Shown here in pieces: positions 47,820-56,707 of a DNA stretch of 56,707 nucleotides. The notes beneath the pieces are model-generated. The model did not search any database and was not told the origin of the DNA. It was given only the letters and a program-made list of their open reading frames with translations. Made by a program: the position numbers and the translations under genes. The DNA is from Alphaproteobacteria bacterium (lineage in GTDB: Bacteria > Myxococcota_A > UBA796 > GCA-2862545): assembly GCA_020632915.1 (NCBI GenBank), contig JACKEP010000031.1, forward strand, positions 1 through 56,707, in the 5' to 3' direction. How positions within the stretch are numbered: position 1 is the first letter of the stretch; each line of letters opens with the position of its first letter.

Positions 47820-50533
47820 CCCCGCCGGACTTCGCCCGCATCCGCGAGGCGCTGCTTCAGGCCCGGGCGCTCGACGGCGCCGCACGCGCCGCGTGGCTCG
47901 ACGCGCTCGCCACGCGCGACCCGGCCCTGCACGACGCGGTGGCGTCCCTGCTCGCCCACGACGACGCCCCGTCCCCGATCCTCGACGGCGGCCTGCACCC
48001 CGAGGGGCCCGGCGCCCTGCTCGCCGCCGCGTGGGCGGAGCAGGACGCCCACGTGCCCGATCGCATCGGCCCCTACGCGATCACCGGGGTGATCGGGCAG
48101 GGCGGGATGGGGGTGGTCTACCGCGCCCGCCAGACCGAGCCGCTCGAGCGCGACGTCGCCCTCAAGGTGCTGCGCGTCGGCCTCGACGCCCCCCGGGCCC
48201 GCGCCCGCTTCGAAGCCGAGGCCCACGCGCTCGCCCGACTCCACCACCCCCACGTGGCGCAGGTCTTCGACGCCGGCGTCGACGCGGGCGGCAGGCCCTA
48301 CCTGGTGATGGAGCTCGTCGACGGTGTGCCCCTGACGAGCTGGGTGCTCGCCCACGCCGCGCCCCTGTCCACGCGCCTCGACCTGTTCGGGCAGGTGCTC
48401 CAGGCGGTGCGCCACGCCCACCAGCGCGGGCTGATCCACCGCGACCTCAAGCCGTCCAACCTGCTCGTCACCCTCGACGCCGGCGCGCCGCAGGCCAAGG
48501 TCATCGACTTCGGCATCGCCAAGGTGGCCGAGCCGGCGCCGGGCGACCCCACGCTGACGCTGGTGGACCAGGTGGTGGGCACCCCCGCCTACATGAGCCC
48601 CGAGCAGGCCGGCGCGTTCGGCGGCGAGGTCGACACCCGCACCGACGTGTGGGCGCTGGGCGTGGTGCTGTACGAGCTGCTCTGCGGGCAGCGTCCGTTC
48701 GAGCTCACCGACACGCTCCCCGAGCACATCCGCGCCACGCTCACCGGCGCCGCCCCGCGGCCGCCGAGCCGGGTGGCGCCCCCCGACGGCCCCGTGCGCC
48801 CCCGCGACCTGGCCGGCGACCTCGACACCATCGTGCTCCACGCCCTGCGCCCCGAGCCCGATCGCCGCTACCCCTCGGTCGATGCCCTGGCCGACGACCT
48901 GCACCGACACGCCGTGGGCGAGGCCGTCCGTGCCCGCGGCGACGCGTGGCGCTACCGCACCGGGCGCTTCCTGCGCCGGCACTGGCAGGCCGTCACGGTC
49001 GCGGCGGGCGTCGCGGCCACGCTCGCCGGGTCCACGGCCGTGCTCGCCGTGCAGGCCGACCACCTGCGCGAGGAGCGCAACCGCGCCGTGCAGGCCGAGG
49101 CCCAGGCGCGCCGCGAGGCCGCCACGGCCACCGGGGTCACCGACTTCCTCGTGAGCCTGTTCGACCTCGCCGACCCCAACGACACCCGCGGCCACGACAT
49201 CACCGCCCGCGAGGTGCTCGACATGGGCGTGCAGCGCATCCACGACGAGCCGCCGGACGATCCACGGGTGACGGCGCGGCTGTTGCTGGCGCTGGGCGAC
49301 ACCTACCTGTCGCTGCGTGACTTCGAGCACGCCCGCCCGCTCGTCACCGAGGCGGTCACCCTGCGCGAGGAGGCGCTCGGTCCCGACGCCCCGGAGGTGG
49401 CCGAGGCGCTGTCGGTGCTGGCGGTGATGGAGCACGACGAGGGCGAGCTCGAGGCCTCCCTGGAGCACCAGCGCCGCGCCATCGCGATCCTCGAGCGCCA
49501 GGCCACCCCCGACCCGGCCGCGCTCGCCGAGAACTGGAACGGCCTCGGCGTCACGCTCGACGCGCTGGGGAACTACCCCGAGGCCGAGGCCGCCTACCGC
49601 ACCACGATCGCCCTGCAGGAGACGGCGCTCGGCGACGAGGACCCGGAGCTGGCGTGGTCGGTGATGACGCTGGGCCAGGTGCGCTACCGCCGCGGCGCGT
49701 GGGTCGAGGCGCGCGGGCTGTTCGAGGACGCGCTGGCCCGCCTGCAGCGCCTGGAGGACCCGCCGCCCTTCGACCTCGGCTCGGTGCTCAACAACCTCGG
49801 CGGCGCGCGGCTGTCGCTCGACGACGTGCCCGGCGCCGTCGCGGCGTTCGAGCAGGCCCTGGCCACCTTCCGCGACACGTTCGGCGAGGAGCACCCGGCC
49901 GTGGGGCGCGGCCTGCACAACCTGTCGCGGGCCCTGCTCGCCGCGGGTCGGGTGGACGAGGCCGCGCAGGCCAGCGAGGCCGGCGTCCGCGTGCTGGAGG
50001 CCACCCTCGGGCCCGACCACACGCTCACGGCCGGCGCCATCCTGCAGCGCGGCGAGGTGCAGCTCGCGCAGGGTGCACTCGACGACGCAGCCCTCGACAT
50101 CGACCGCGCCGCGCGGGCGCTGGGCGACAACCTCGGCGCCGACCACCCGGCGGCGCTCGCCGCGGAGCGCCAGCAGGCCCGCCTGGCCGCGATGCGCGGC
50201 GACGCGACCCGGGCCCAGGCCCTGCACACCCACATCCTCGACGCGATCGTCGGTTCGGTGGAGGCCGACAGCCCAGCACTGGCCCGCGCGCGCCTCGATC
50301 TGGCGGTCGACCACCTGGCGGCGGGGGACGCCGCGGGGGCCGGCGCGCTCGTCGACGCCGCGCGCGCCGGGCTCGCCCAGCTCCCGCCGTCGCACACGTT
50401 CACGCGCCTCGCAGACGGCATCGCCGCCGCGGTCCGGGGGGACGCGGCGGCGAAGGAAGCGGCGGCCGAGGCGCTTGCGACGCGCCTCGGCGCGAACGAT
50501 CCGTGGGTGACCGCGCTTAGAGGCGGCCGCTGA
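47816..50533 (+). CDS. Ser/Thr kinase with TPR repeats, partner of the sigma factor
   Basis: 905 aa from TTG 47816, which overlaps the sigma stop (TTGA). Residues 1-80 form a helical region. The kinase domain has GQGGMGVVYRA, catalytic Lys117 in DVALKVL, IHRDLKPSNLL, DFGIAKV and GTPAYMSPEQA, all canonical. A transmembrane helix lies near 390-410 (AVTVAAGVAATLAGSTAVLAV), followed by a coiled linker and about eight TPR units to the end (for example YPEAEAAYRTTIALQETALG). The TPR part should bind partners outside the membrane. It ends by overlapping the convergent cytolysin gene by 17 bp. Confidence 0.93.
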   Translation: MTPPDFARIREALLQARALDGAARAAWLDALATRDPALHDAVASLLAHDDAPSPILDGGLHPEGPGALLAAAWAEQDAHVPDRIGPYAITGVIGQGGMGVVYRARQTEPLERDVALKVLRVGLDAPRARARFEAEAHALARLHHPHVAQVFDAGVDAGGRPYLVMELVDGVPLTSWVLAHAAPLSTRLDLFGQVLQAVRHAHQRGLIHRDLKPSNLLVTLDAGAPQAKVIDFGIAKVAEPAPGDPTLTLVDQVVGTPAYMSPEQAGAFGGEVDTRTDVWALGVVLYELLCGQRPFELTDTLPEHIRATLTGAAPRPPSRVAPPDGPVRPRDLAGDLDTIVLHALRPEPDRRYPSVDALADDLHRHAVGEAVRARGDAWRYRTGRFLRRHWQAVTVAAGVAATLAGSTAVLAVQADHLREERNRAVQAEAQARREAATATGVTDFLVSLFDLADPNDTRGHDITAREVLDMGVQRIHDEPPDDPRVTARLLLALGDTYLSLRDFEHARPLVTEAVTLREEALGPDAPEVAEALSVLAVMEHDEGELEASLEHQRRAIAILERQATPDPAALAENWNGLGVTLDALGNYPEAEAAYRTTIALQETALGDEDPELAWSVMTLGQVRYRRGAWVEARGLFEDALARLQRLEDPPPFDLGSVLNNLGGARLSLDDVPGAVAAFEQALATFRDTFGEEHPAVGRGLHNLSRALLAAGRVDEAAQASEAGVRVLEATLGPDHTLTAGAILQRGEVQLAQGALDDAALDIDRAARALGDNLGADHPAALAAERQQARLAAMRGDATRAQALHTHILDAIVGSVEADSPALARARLDLAVDHLAAGDAAGAGALVDAARAGLAQLPPSHTFTRLADGIAAAVRGDAAAKEAAAEALATRLGANDPWVTALRGGR

Positions 50534-52376
50534 CCAGGATCACCGTCTCGGCGTCGTCGCGGGTGCGCTCGTCGAGCGCCTCGCCCACCATCTTGATCTG
50601 GGCGATCTCCAGGGAGTCGGGCACGCAGCCCTGACCCGTCGTCTCGCCGCAGCCGAAGCGGGCGCCGGAGAAGCCGAGCAGGGGCTCCTTCATGTCGGGG
50701 TCTTCCGCGCGCAGCTGGCCGTTGACGTAGATGCGCGCGCCCTCCTCCTGCGAGAACCAGTAGGTGATGAGGTGGAAGGCGGACTGGGCGTCGATGTCGA
50801 GGTCGGCGGCCAGCATCGAGCTGCCCCCCATGGACATGAACACCGACCGGTTGCCGTCGAAGCCGAGCGTCAGGCCCTGCAGGTCGTTGTCGTTGTTGCC
50901 CCACATGAACCACGTCTCCTTGTCGACGTCGGGGCGCTGCTGCGACAGCACCACGATGAAGATCGTGAAGTCGGTGTTCCGCAGGGTGTTGCCCGGGAAC
51001 ATCAGGTAGCCGGAGCGGTAGTTCTGATCGTTGTCGTTGGTGAAGTTGACGGAGCCCGCGGTGTCGGGGTCGGTGCCCGGGGGGCCGGCGATCCAGCCGC
51101 CGAAGCGCCAGCCGTCCGGGGGCAGGGCCACCATGGTGTCGTCGGCCCACGCGTCGTGCCACGCGGTCACGCCGTTGGGGATCACCCCGAACGCCTCGGC
51201 GTCGATGCCCTGGCTCGCGTCGTACCAGGCGATGGGGCTCGGCAGCGACAGGTCGACCGGGATGCACTCGCGCACGGTGTACTCGGTGGCGACCTTGACG
51301 TAGACGGTGCGGTTGTCGACCACGCTGCGCAGCTTGTAGGACAGCGGCTTGCCGGTGGTGATGTCGCCGCCCTCGGTGAGGAAGTCGCGCACCGCCTCGA
51401 ACGAGCCCGAGAAGGTGGCGAGGGCCAGGCTCGGGTCGCCGCCGAGCGCGAACACCTTGACCTTGGCGTTGGCCAGATCGGTGACGTAGGTGGCCGAGGC
51501 GTCGAGCTCGCCGCCCACCACCGCGGCCGAGTACGACGCGCTGATGGAGGCCTCGAGGTCCTTGCGCGACGCGGTGGTCTCGACGAGCAGGTAGAACACG
51601 CGCCCGTACGTCACCGACGACACGTAGGCCGCGGGGTTGCCCGGGCCGACGTAGCGCTCGAGGTCCTTGGGCGACACCGACGGCGCGAACACGTCGTCGA
51701 GCGACGTCGGCAGGTCGTAGGTCATCGTGTAGTAGGACTGGGTGAGCTTGACGACCCAGCGGTTGAGCGACGTGTCGCTGCTGAACGCGAGATCCGCGTC
51801 GACCTCACCCGCCAGCGTGGACACGTTGACGCCCAGCGCCAGCGCCAGCTGCTCGCGCGACTGCACCTCGGACGACTCCAGCGTGAACCGCGCCGCGCCC
51901 TGGCCGTTGTTGTTGGCGAGGATCTCGTTGAGCGCTCCCTGGATGGCGCTGTAGGTGACCTGGTCGACGTCGGCCGACACGCCGCGTGAGCCGTTGACGA
52001 GGTCGATGCTCACCGTGCCCGGGGCCCGCTCGACGGCGATCGGCTCGGGCGTGGCGTCGGCGAGCGTGGCGCCCTGCAGCAGGCTTCCCGGGTAGATGAC
52101 CTCGGCCGACGGGTCGAACGTGGCGTAGTCGAGCGGTGCGCGCTCGATGCTGTACTCGCGATCGACGCAGACGTAGCGCTCGCCTTCCTCGTCCTCCTCC
52201 TCCTCGGCGTTGGTGGTGGTGATGTCGGTGCGATCCTCGGGCACCTCGAACGTGCCGCCCTTGGCGAGGGCGTCGCGGTAGGCGGCGTCGGAGTAGCTGT
52301 TGCAGGCGGCGGCCAGCAGGGTGCCGAGCAGCAGCGCGCTGCGCACGAGCGCGTCGGCGGGGGCGTGGCGTGTCAT
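50517..52376 (-). CDS. Cholesterol-dependent-cytolysin-like lipoprotein with lectin-like C-terminus
   Basis: 619 aa with GGAGA before the ATG. The lipobox LLAAACNS gives Cys25. CDC-family motifs appear in order: EVIYPGSLLQGATL, PIAVERAPGTVSIDL, GEVDADLAFSSDTSLNRW, LTQSYYTMTYDLPTSLDDVF, NPAAYVSSVTYGRVFYLLVE, TASRKDLEASISASYSAAVV, VKVFALGGDPSLALATFSG and KPLSYKLRSVVDNRTVYVKV. These cover the pore-forming domains 1-3. Instead of domain 4 with the ECTGLAWEWWR undecapeptide, the chain turns at VRECIPVDLSLPSPIAWYDAS into about 220 residues resembling a LamG/ConA-like fold (FTIFIVVLSQQRP, MWGNNDNDLQGLTLGFDGN, HLITYWFSQEEGARIYVNG). It may form pores on glycan-bearing targets; activity is not shown. 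Confidence 0.85.
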   Translation of the reverse strand: MTRHAPADALVRSALLLGTLLAAACNSYSDAAYRDALAKGGTFEVPEDRTDITTTNAEEEEDEEGERYVCVDREYSIERAPLDYATFDPSAEVIYPGSLLQGATLADATPEPIAVERAPGTVSIDLVNGSRGVSADVDQVTYSAIQGALNEILANNNGQGAARFTLESSEVQSREQLALALGVNVSTLAGEVDADLAFSSDTSLNRWVVKLTQSYYTMTYDLPTSLDDVFAPSVSPKDLERYVGPGNPAAYVSSVTYGRVFYLLVETTASRKDLEASISASYSAAVVGGELDASATYVTDLANAKVKVFALGGDPSLALATFSGSFEAVRDFLTEGGDITTGKPLSYKLRSVVDNRTVYVKVATEYTVRECIPVDLSLPSPIAWYDASQGIDAEAFGVIPNGVTAWHDAWADDTMVALPPDGWRFGGWIAGPPGTDPDTAGSVNFTNDNDQNYRSGYLMFPGNTLRNTDFTIFIVVLSQQRPDVDKETWFMWGNNDNDLQGLTLGFDGNRSVFMSMGGSSMLAADLDIDAQSAFHLITYWFSQEEGARIYVNGQLRAEDPDMKEPLLGFSGARFGCGETTGQGCVPDSLEIAQIKMVGEALDERTRDDAETVILVSGRL

Positions 52377-52827
52377 GGACTCTCCTTGCGGATGCTGCGA
52401 CCGACGGGGGCCGCTCACCTGCAGCTGCGCGGTCCACGTCGGATCCACGCAGAAAAAAGGCACGTGTCGAACGTATGCCGTCGGCGGCGCATGCCCCAGA
52501 GCGCGGGCCGACCGGCAGGATCGGCGAAACGGCTCCCGATCGATCGCCAAAGACCCACCCCATCGGGGGATTCGAGGGTCCCTCGTTTCTGTCGTAGCGT
52601 TCCGTTGTGATTCGGGGGGAGCCGCGCGTCACGGTTCAGGGGGAACCGACGCAGCGGCACTGCGGCGCTCACGCCTTCGGGTCGTGAGCGTCGCTCCACC
52701 ACGCCCGTCGCTTGCCGGGCGTCCGTTCCTGTCGGTCAAGGCGTCCCTTTCGAAGCCGGCCGGAGCGGGCGCCCCCATCGCGGCGCGCCCCGTCCGTGCG
52801 ACCCGAACGACCCGTTGGCGAGGCGAC
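52377..52827. promoter_or_regulatory. 451-bp gap holding the cytolysin promoter region
   Basis: No gene is seen. Features include a GCTCACG-N9-CGTGAGC hairpin (52667-52689) after the LuxR gene and a CACGTG site beside an A/T run of six (about 52456-52468). A long leader or a regulated promoter for the cytolysin gene is likely, but no promoter is clear enough to place. Confidence 0.4.
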
Positions 52828-53769
52828 CTACAGCCAGAGGTCGCGGCAGGCCTCGGCGAGCTCGACGCGGGAGGCCACGCCGAGCACCTCGTAGATGCGC
52901 TTGAGGTGGGTGCGGACCGTCTCGTCGCCGCGGCCCAGCATCTTGGCGATCTCGGACACGGTGGCGCCGCGCATGGCCGCCTGCGCGATCCGACGCTTGC
53001 GCGGCGTGAGCAGCATCGGGGCCACGATCTGCATCGGCTCCGTGGGCGCGCACGAGGCGAGCACCACCTCGGTGCCTTCCCCGATGAGCCGCTCGAACGT
53101 GACGTGGACGCCCTGCACGACGCGCTCGTGGCTGCCGTCGCCCGCCAGGAAGCTGGACGCCAGCGCGCCGATGCGCTCGATCACCAACGGGTTGGCGTCG
53201 AACGTGCCGAAGCGGGGCCGCCCGTCGCCGGAGAACACCACCGCGGTGTGACGCGACAGCGCCGCAGCGCGCATGCCCTCGTCGCGCAGCGCGTCGAGCA
53301 GGGCGGGCACGACGGCGTCGGCCGAGAGCTTGTCGGCGGCGTCGAGCGCGCGCCGGCCCCGGTTGCGGAACACCGACACCGAGCCGAGGTAGCGCATGCC
53401 GTCGCGCAGGTGGACCGACAGCAGGTCGGCGTCGCCCACCGTGCGCGACAGCGCCTGCCGCGCCTCGGCGGGGAGCTCCGCGATGCGCGCCAGCCCGAAG
53501 CTGTCGAACGGCGGCGCCGTGGCGAGATCGACGCCCAGCTCGGTGTAGGGCACACCGTCGAGGTCGACCATCGGCGTGACCTGGCCCCGCGCGTCGACCG
53601 CGACTGGATTGACGATGCGCAACCGTCGGTCGGCACCGCCCCGCGCGAGCTGGTGATGGATGGCCACGTCGCCGTCGACCCGGTCGAGCAGCGCCATGAG
53701 CACGTCTTCGCGGCGCGAGCGCGCCGGACCGGGACGGCTCGCGCCCCGATCCACAGCATGAAGCATCAT
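52828..53769 (-). CDS. LuxR-type transcription regulator
   Basis: 313 aa. The C-terminal 65 residues are a GerE/LuxR helix-turn-helix (LLTPRKRRIAQAAMRGATVSEIAKMLGRGDETVRTHLKRIYEVLGV). The N-terminal 235 residues are strand- and helix-mixed and contain RYLGSVSVFRNRGRRALDAA, possibly a ligand- or PAS-like sensor; no receiver Asp pocket is evident. It lies just upstream of the cytolysin-like gene on the same strand and may control it; this is inferred from position. Two adjacent ATGs make the exact start uncertain. Confidence 0.85.
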   Translation of the reverse strand: MMLHAVDRGASRPGPARSRREDVLMALLDRVDGDVAIHHQLARGGADRRLRIVNPVAVDARGQVTPMVDLDGVPYTELGVDLATAPPFDSFGLARIAELPAEARQALSRTVGDADLLSVHLRDGMRYLGSVSVFRNRGRRALDAADKLSADAVVPALLDALRDEGMRAAALSRHTAVVFSGDGRPRFGTFDANPLVIERIGALASSFLAGDGSHERVVQGVHVTFERLIGEGTEVVLASCAPTEPMQIVAPMLLTPRKRRIAQAAMRGATVSEIAKMLGRGDETVRTHLKRIYEVLGVASRVELAEACRDLWL

Positions 53770-53904
53770 CCGATTCGCCCCCGGCGCATCGTGAAGTAGA
53801 GTCCAACCCCTGCCCGGCCACTCTAGCCGACCGTGACGGGTTTGTGGCGACCGTCCAGTTTTTGCGACACCTCCCGGTCACGGTTTGCACGTCGGAGCGC
53901 GCGG

Positions 53905-55875
53905 ATGCCCCCCACGTCACGAGTACGGGTTCTCGCATCTACGCTGATGTGCTTGGTGATCCTTGCCTTCTGCGCGGTCGTCCGCCGGCCGGACCTCGTC
54001 GGCAGCCCGCAGACGCTTTCTGCGGTGGCGATGGTCGTCCTGCTCGGTACCGCCTGGATCTGCCAGGGCGTGCTGCTCCCCACGGCGTCGGTCGACACAC
54101 GCGACCGCGGATTGATGATCCTCGCGATCGCGATGCGCCTCGCCGCCGTGCCGTGGATGCCTCACCTCTCCGACGACGTCTACCGGTTCCTGTGGGATGG
54201 ACGCCTGCTCTCGGCCGGGCTCGACCCGTTCGCCCACACGCCGGTGGAGGTGTGGAACGCGGCCGACGTCGGCCTGCGCGAGGTGCTTGCGGACCTGTAC
54301 GCCCACTTGAACAGTCCCGAGTATTACTCCGTCTATCCACCACTCCTGCAAGGACTGTTCGCATTCGCTACGGCACTCGTCCCCGGAGTGCTGCTCGGGC
54401 AGGTGGTGGTGCTCAAGCTCGTGATCGTGGCCGCCGACGTCGCCAGCATCCTCCTCCTCGACCACCTGGCCGTCCGGTTCGGCGTCGACCGCCGGGTCAC
54501 GTGGCTGTACGCCCTGTCGCCCGTGGTGGTCGTCGAGCTCGTGGGCAACGTGCACTTCGAGGCCCTGATGATCACGGGGTTGCTGGGCACGTGCGCCCTG
54601 CTGGCCCGGGGGCGGCCGGCGGCGGCCGGCGGCGCGTTCGCGGTGGCCGTGGGGGCCAAGCTCCTGCCGCTGATCGTGCTGCCCGCGGTGCTGCGGCGCC
54701 TGGCGTGGCGGGACGCGCTGGTGCTGACGTCGGTGGTGGTGGCGCTGACGGTGGCGAGCTTCGCGGCGCTGCTCGACGGCCACGATCTCGCCCACCTGGC
54801 GTCCAGCCTGCGCCTGTACGTGCGGACGTTCGCGTGGAACGGCGGGCTGTACGAGCTGGTGCAGTCGCTGCGGTGGTCACGGCACACGGGCACCGTGCTG
54901 GCTGCGGTGGCCGGCGGGATCGTGCTGGTCCAGGCCGCGACCGAGCGGGCCCCCACGGTGGCCACCCTGCCGCGCCGGATGCTGCTGGCGCTGGCCACCT
55001 GGCACCTGTGCGCCACCACCGTCCACCCCTGGTACCTCGTGCCGCTCGTCGCCCTGACCGTGCTCACCCCCTACCGGTTCGCCGTGGCGTGGTCGGGCCT
55101 GTCGATGCTGACCTACGCCGGCTACTGGCGCGAGCCGGTGGGGCAGGCCTGGGGCGTGGTCGCGGTGGAGTACGTCGCGGTGGCCGGCCTGCTCGGGCTG
55201 GAGGCCTTCGTGCACGGCTCCGGCGGCCTCGACCGCTGGCTGCGGCGGCAACCGCGGGTGCGGCGGTGGATGGCGGCCACGATCCCCGCCCGCCTGGCCC
55301 GCAAGCTCTACCTGGTGACGCCGTGGCTGCGTCCCGACGACCGCGTGCTCGATCTCGGCACGGGCTCGGGTGCGGTGTGCGCCGCCCTGCGCGAGCTCGG
55401 GCACGACGTGGTCGCCGTCGACCTCGAGGACCACACCCTGCGATCGGTCGGCGTGCGCATCGCCGACGGCACCGCGCTGCCGTTCCCCGACGACGCCTTC
55501 GACGTCGTGTTGCTGCTCACGGTGCTGCACCACGCCGACGACCCCGATCGCATGCTCGGCGAGGCCGCACGCGTGGCACGCCGCGCCGTCGTCGTGATGG
55601 AGGACGTGCACCACCACCCGCTGCAGCGCTGGTGGACCACCCTCGCCGACAGCCTGTCCACCCTCGATCTCGCCGGCCACCCCCACCACAACCGCGACGA
55701 CGCCGGCTGGCGCGCCGCGTTCGCGCGCCACGGCCTGCGCGTGGCGGCCGACCGTCACGTGCGGACGCTCGGCGTGTTCGCCCAGGCGGTCTACGCCCTG
55801 GTACCGGACGGACCTGCGGATCGTACCGACCCGTTGCCGCGACCTCCCTCGTTGACGAACGCGTCGGCGGGTTAG
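53905..55875 (+). CDS. Membrane glycosyltransferase fused to a SAM methyltransferase
   Basis: 656 aa. ATG 53905 has GGAG upstream; a GTG at 53833 would add 24 polar residues. Residues 1-430 hold about ten hydrophobic helices with the GT-C type loop HLSDDVYRFLWDGRLLSAGLDPF, in which the Asp pair fits mannosyl- or similar polyprenyl-sugar transferases, and YYSVYPPLLQG. From about 470 a class I methyltransferase starts: DRVLDLGTGSGAVCAAL (SAM loop), DVVAVDLEDHTL, ADGTALPFPDDAFDVVLLL and LHHADDP. Both halves are complete in one frame. It may attach and methylate a surface sugar or lipid. Confidence 0.85.
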   Translation: MPPTSRVRVLASTLMCLVILAFCAVVRRPDLVGSPQTLSAVAMVVLLGTAWICQGVLLPTASVDTRDRGLMILAIAMRLAAVPWMPHLSDDVYRFLWDGRLLSAGLDPFAHTPVEVWNAADVGLREVLADLYAHLNSPEYYSVYPPLLQGLFAFATALVPGVLLGQVVVLKLVIVAADVASILLLDHLAVRFGVDRRVTWLYALSPVVVVELVGNVHFEALMITGLLGTCALLARGRPAAAGGAFAVAVGAKLLPLIVLPAVLRRLAWRDALVLTSVVVALTVASFAALLDGHDLAHLASSLRLYVRTFAWNGGLYELVQSLRWSRHTGTVLAAVAGGIVLVQAATERAPTVATLPRRMLLALATWHLCATTVHPWYLVPLVALTVLTPYRFAVAWSGLSMLTYAGYWREPVGQAWGVVAVEYVAVAGLLGLEAFVHGSGGLDRWLRRQPRVRRWMAATIPARLARKLYLVTPWLRPDDRVLDLGTGSGAVCAALRELGHDVVAVDLEDHTLRSVGVRIADGTALPFPDDAFDVVLLLTVLHHADDPDRMLGEAARVARRAVVVMEDVHHHPLQRWWTTLADSLSTLDLAGHPHHNRDDAGWRAAFARHGLRVAADRHVRTLGVFAQAVYALVPDGPADRTDPLPRPPSLTNASAG

Positions 55876-55901
55876 GCTCCCGGCCACCGGGAGTCCACCA
55901 C

Positions 55902-56707
55902 GTGAAGCCCACCTGGGCCAGCCTCGCCCCCATCCTGCGCGGCGCCGACTGCGACGAGGACCAGTCCTGGGCGGTGGTCCTGCAGCACCACGGCTTCCTG
56001 CTCGGCGCCGTGCGGCGCGTCGTGTCCCGTGCTCCCGACGTGGTGGCCACGTGGGACGGCCGCACCGACGCCGCCGTCTCCGAGGCGTTCCAGTGGATGG
56101 TCGAGCGCCTCGTCAAGCGCATCCAGTCCGATCCGCCCGGCCTGCCGGTCAGCGAGCGGGAGGACGGCAGCCGCGGCTCGGCCGCCCGGTGGTTCTTCAC
56201 CGTGGCCGCCAACCTCGCCCGCGACTGGGTCAAGGCCCAGCGCCGCCGCCTGCGGCGCGAGGTCGAGATCCCCGAGCACAAGCCGGTCTCGATCGACGAC
56301 GAGCCGCCGATCCTGTGGGACGACGCCGCGCTGCGCAAGCTGTCGCGCCTGCTCGAGCGCCCCGAGCGCGCCGGCGTGCCCGACACCCACGTGCTCGCCT
56401 ACGTGTGCCTGTACCGTCCCGAGTCGGTCGACCGGCAGATGGTGGTGCGGGCCCACGCCTACGTGCCGTCCGCCGGCAGCCGCTCCGGCCAGCCCGGCCT
56501 GTTCCGCGACGTCGAGACCACGTGGCGCGCCCTGCAGGGCTGGCGCACGCAGCACGGCGTCGACCCGTTCACCGCCGAGGCCCGCGCCGAGCTCGCCTGG
56601 ATCCTGCGCAGCAGCGACGACGGTCCGGCCCACACCTGGCGCGACCGCGACCGTCGCGGCGCGCGCACCGCCACGGTCACGATCGGCAAGTGGGCGATCC
56701 GCTGCGC
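55902..56707 (+). CDS. Sigma-factor-like protein, 3' end beyond the window
   Basis: 268 codons are open from GTG 55902 (CGGGAG upstream) to the right edge without a stop. ARWFFTVAANLARDWVKAQR and RRLRREVEIPE resemble sigma-70 region 2 (W-F-x-A-x-N-x-x-D and basic tail). WAVVLQHHGFLLGAV near the start fits the first helix. Later parts (VLAYVCLYRPESVDRQMVV) are less typical. An ECF-like or sigma-derived regulator is likely, but a region 4 is not clear within the window. Confidence 0.6.
   Translation, partial: MKPTWASLAPILRGADCDEDQSWAVVLQHHGFLLGAVRRVVSRAPDVVATWDGRTDAAVSEAFQWMVERLVKRIQSDPPGLPVSEREDGSRGSAARWFFTVAANLARDWVKAQRRRLRREVEIPEHKPVSIDDEPPILWDDAALRKLSRLLERPERAGVPDTHVLAYVCLYRPESVDRQMVVRAHAYVPSAGSRSGQPGLFRDVETTWRALQGWRTQHGVDPFTAEARAELAWILRSSDDGPAHTWRDRDRRGARTATVTIGKWAIRC

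Noticed and set aside
47525..50395. Minus-strand frame of about 950 codons opposite the TPR kinase
   Set aside because: No domain is visible; the plus strand encodes clear kinase and TPR motifs.

Overview
The window is 56.7 kb of very GC-rich DNA with short intergenic gaps, many GTG starts and frequent stop/start overlaps. The gene content points to Myxococcota (myxobacteria and relatives): acidic Asp/Thr/Ser linkers, thrombospondin type-3 calcium repeats, MYXO-CTERM-like tails (GCxGC, a hydrophobic segment, then an Arg cluster), many lipoproteins, Ser/Thr kinases, and a sigma factor next to a TPR kinase. This placement is inferred from protein style; no rRNA or tRNA gene was seen.

Layout. 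1-7.8 kb: the 3' part of an OmpA-like outer-membrane protein, a TPR/membrane protein, a methyltransferase-like protein, a tight operon of a radical SAM/SPASM enzyme with two small membrane proteins, a secreted protein and a TonB-like protein. 7.9-16.8 kb: a thioesterase, an AidB-like acyl-CoA dehydrogenase, an IS1182-type element inserted into the first codons of a membrane-anchored gene, a GGDEF-EAL protein and a UvrD/Rep helicase. 17-26 kb: a hybrid histidine kinase, a class V aminotransferase coupled to a lipoprotein, a minimal CTERM protein, a large lipoprotein and a coiled-coil Ser/Thr kinase. 26-28.2 kb: a two-gene AbiE-like toxin-antitoxin cassette lying between 33-bp direct repeats, one of which is the 3' end of the kinase gene. 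28.2-30.4 kb: a cysH operon (APS reductase, SET protein, lipoprotein) behind a short Cys-rich leader ORF. 30.4-33.7 kb: a cobalamin riboswitch driving a BtuB-like receptor and a lipoprotein. 33.8-38.3 kb: a calcium-repeat lipoprotein, trpS, a 51-bp repeat array, a matrixin-like protease operon and a candidate small RNA. 38.4-40.7 kb: small secreted proteins and decayed DNA, including a permease gene broken by several frameshifts. 40.8-50.5 kb: lipoproteins, a REC-PAS-HK-REC kinase, membrane proteins, a CPBP protease and the sigma factor/TPR-kinase pair. 50.5-56.7 kb: a cholesterol-dependent-cytolysin-like lipoprotein whose C-terminus looks like a lectin domain, a LuxR-type regulator, a glycosyltransferase-methyltransferase fusion and a partial sigma-like gene.

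The most unusual items are the cytolysin with a replaced membrane-binding domain, the Cys-leader attenuator before cysH, the radical SAM operon whose enzyme carries a peptide-like hydrophobic N-terminus, and the toxin-antitoxin cassette flanked by direct repeats. These rest on reading the sequence alone; no database search or structure prediction was run.
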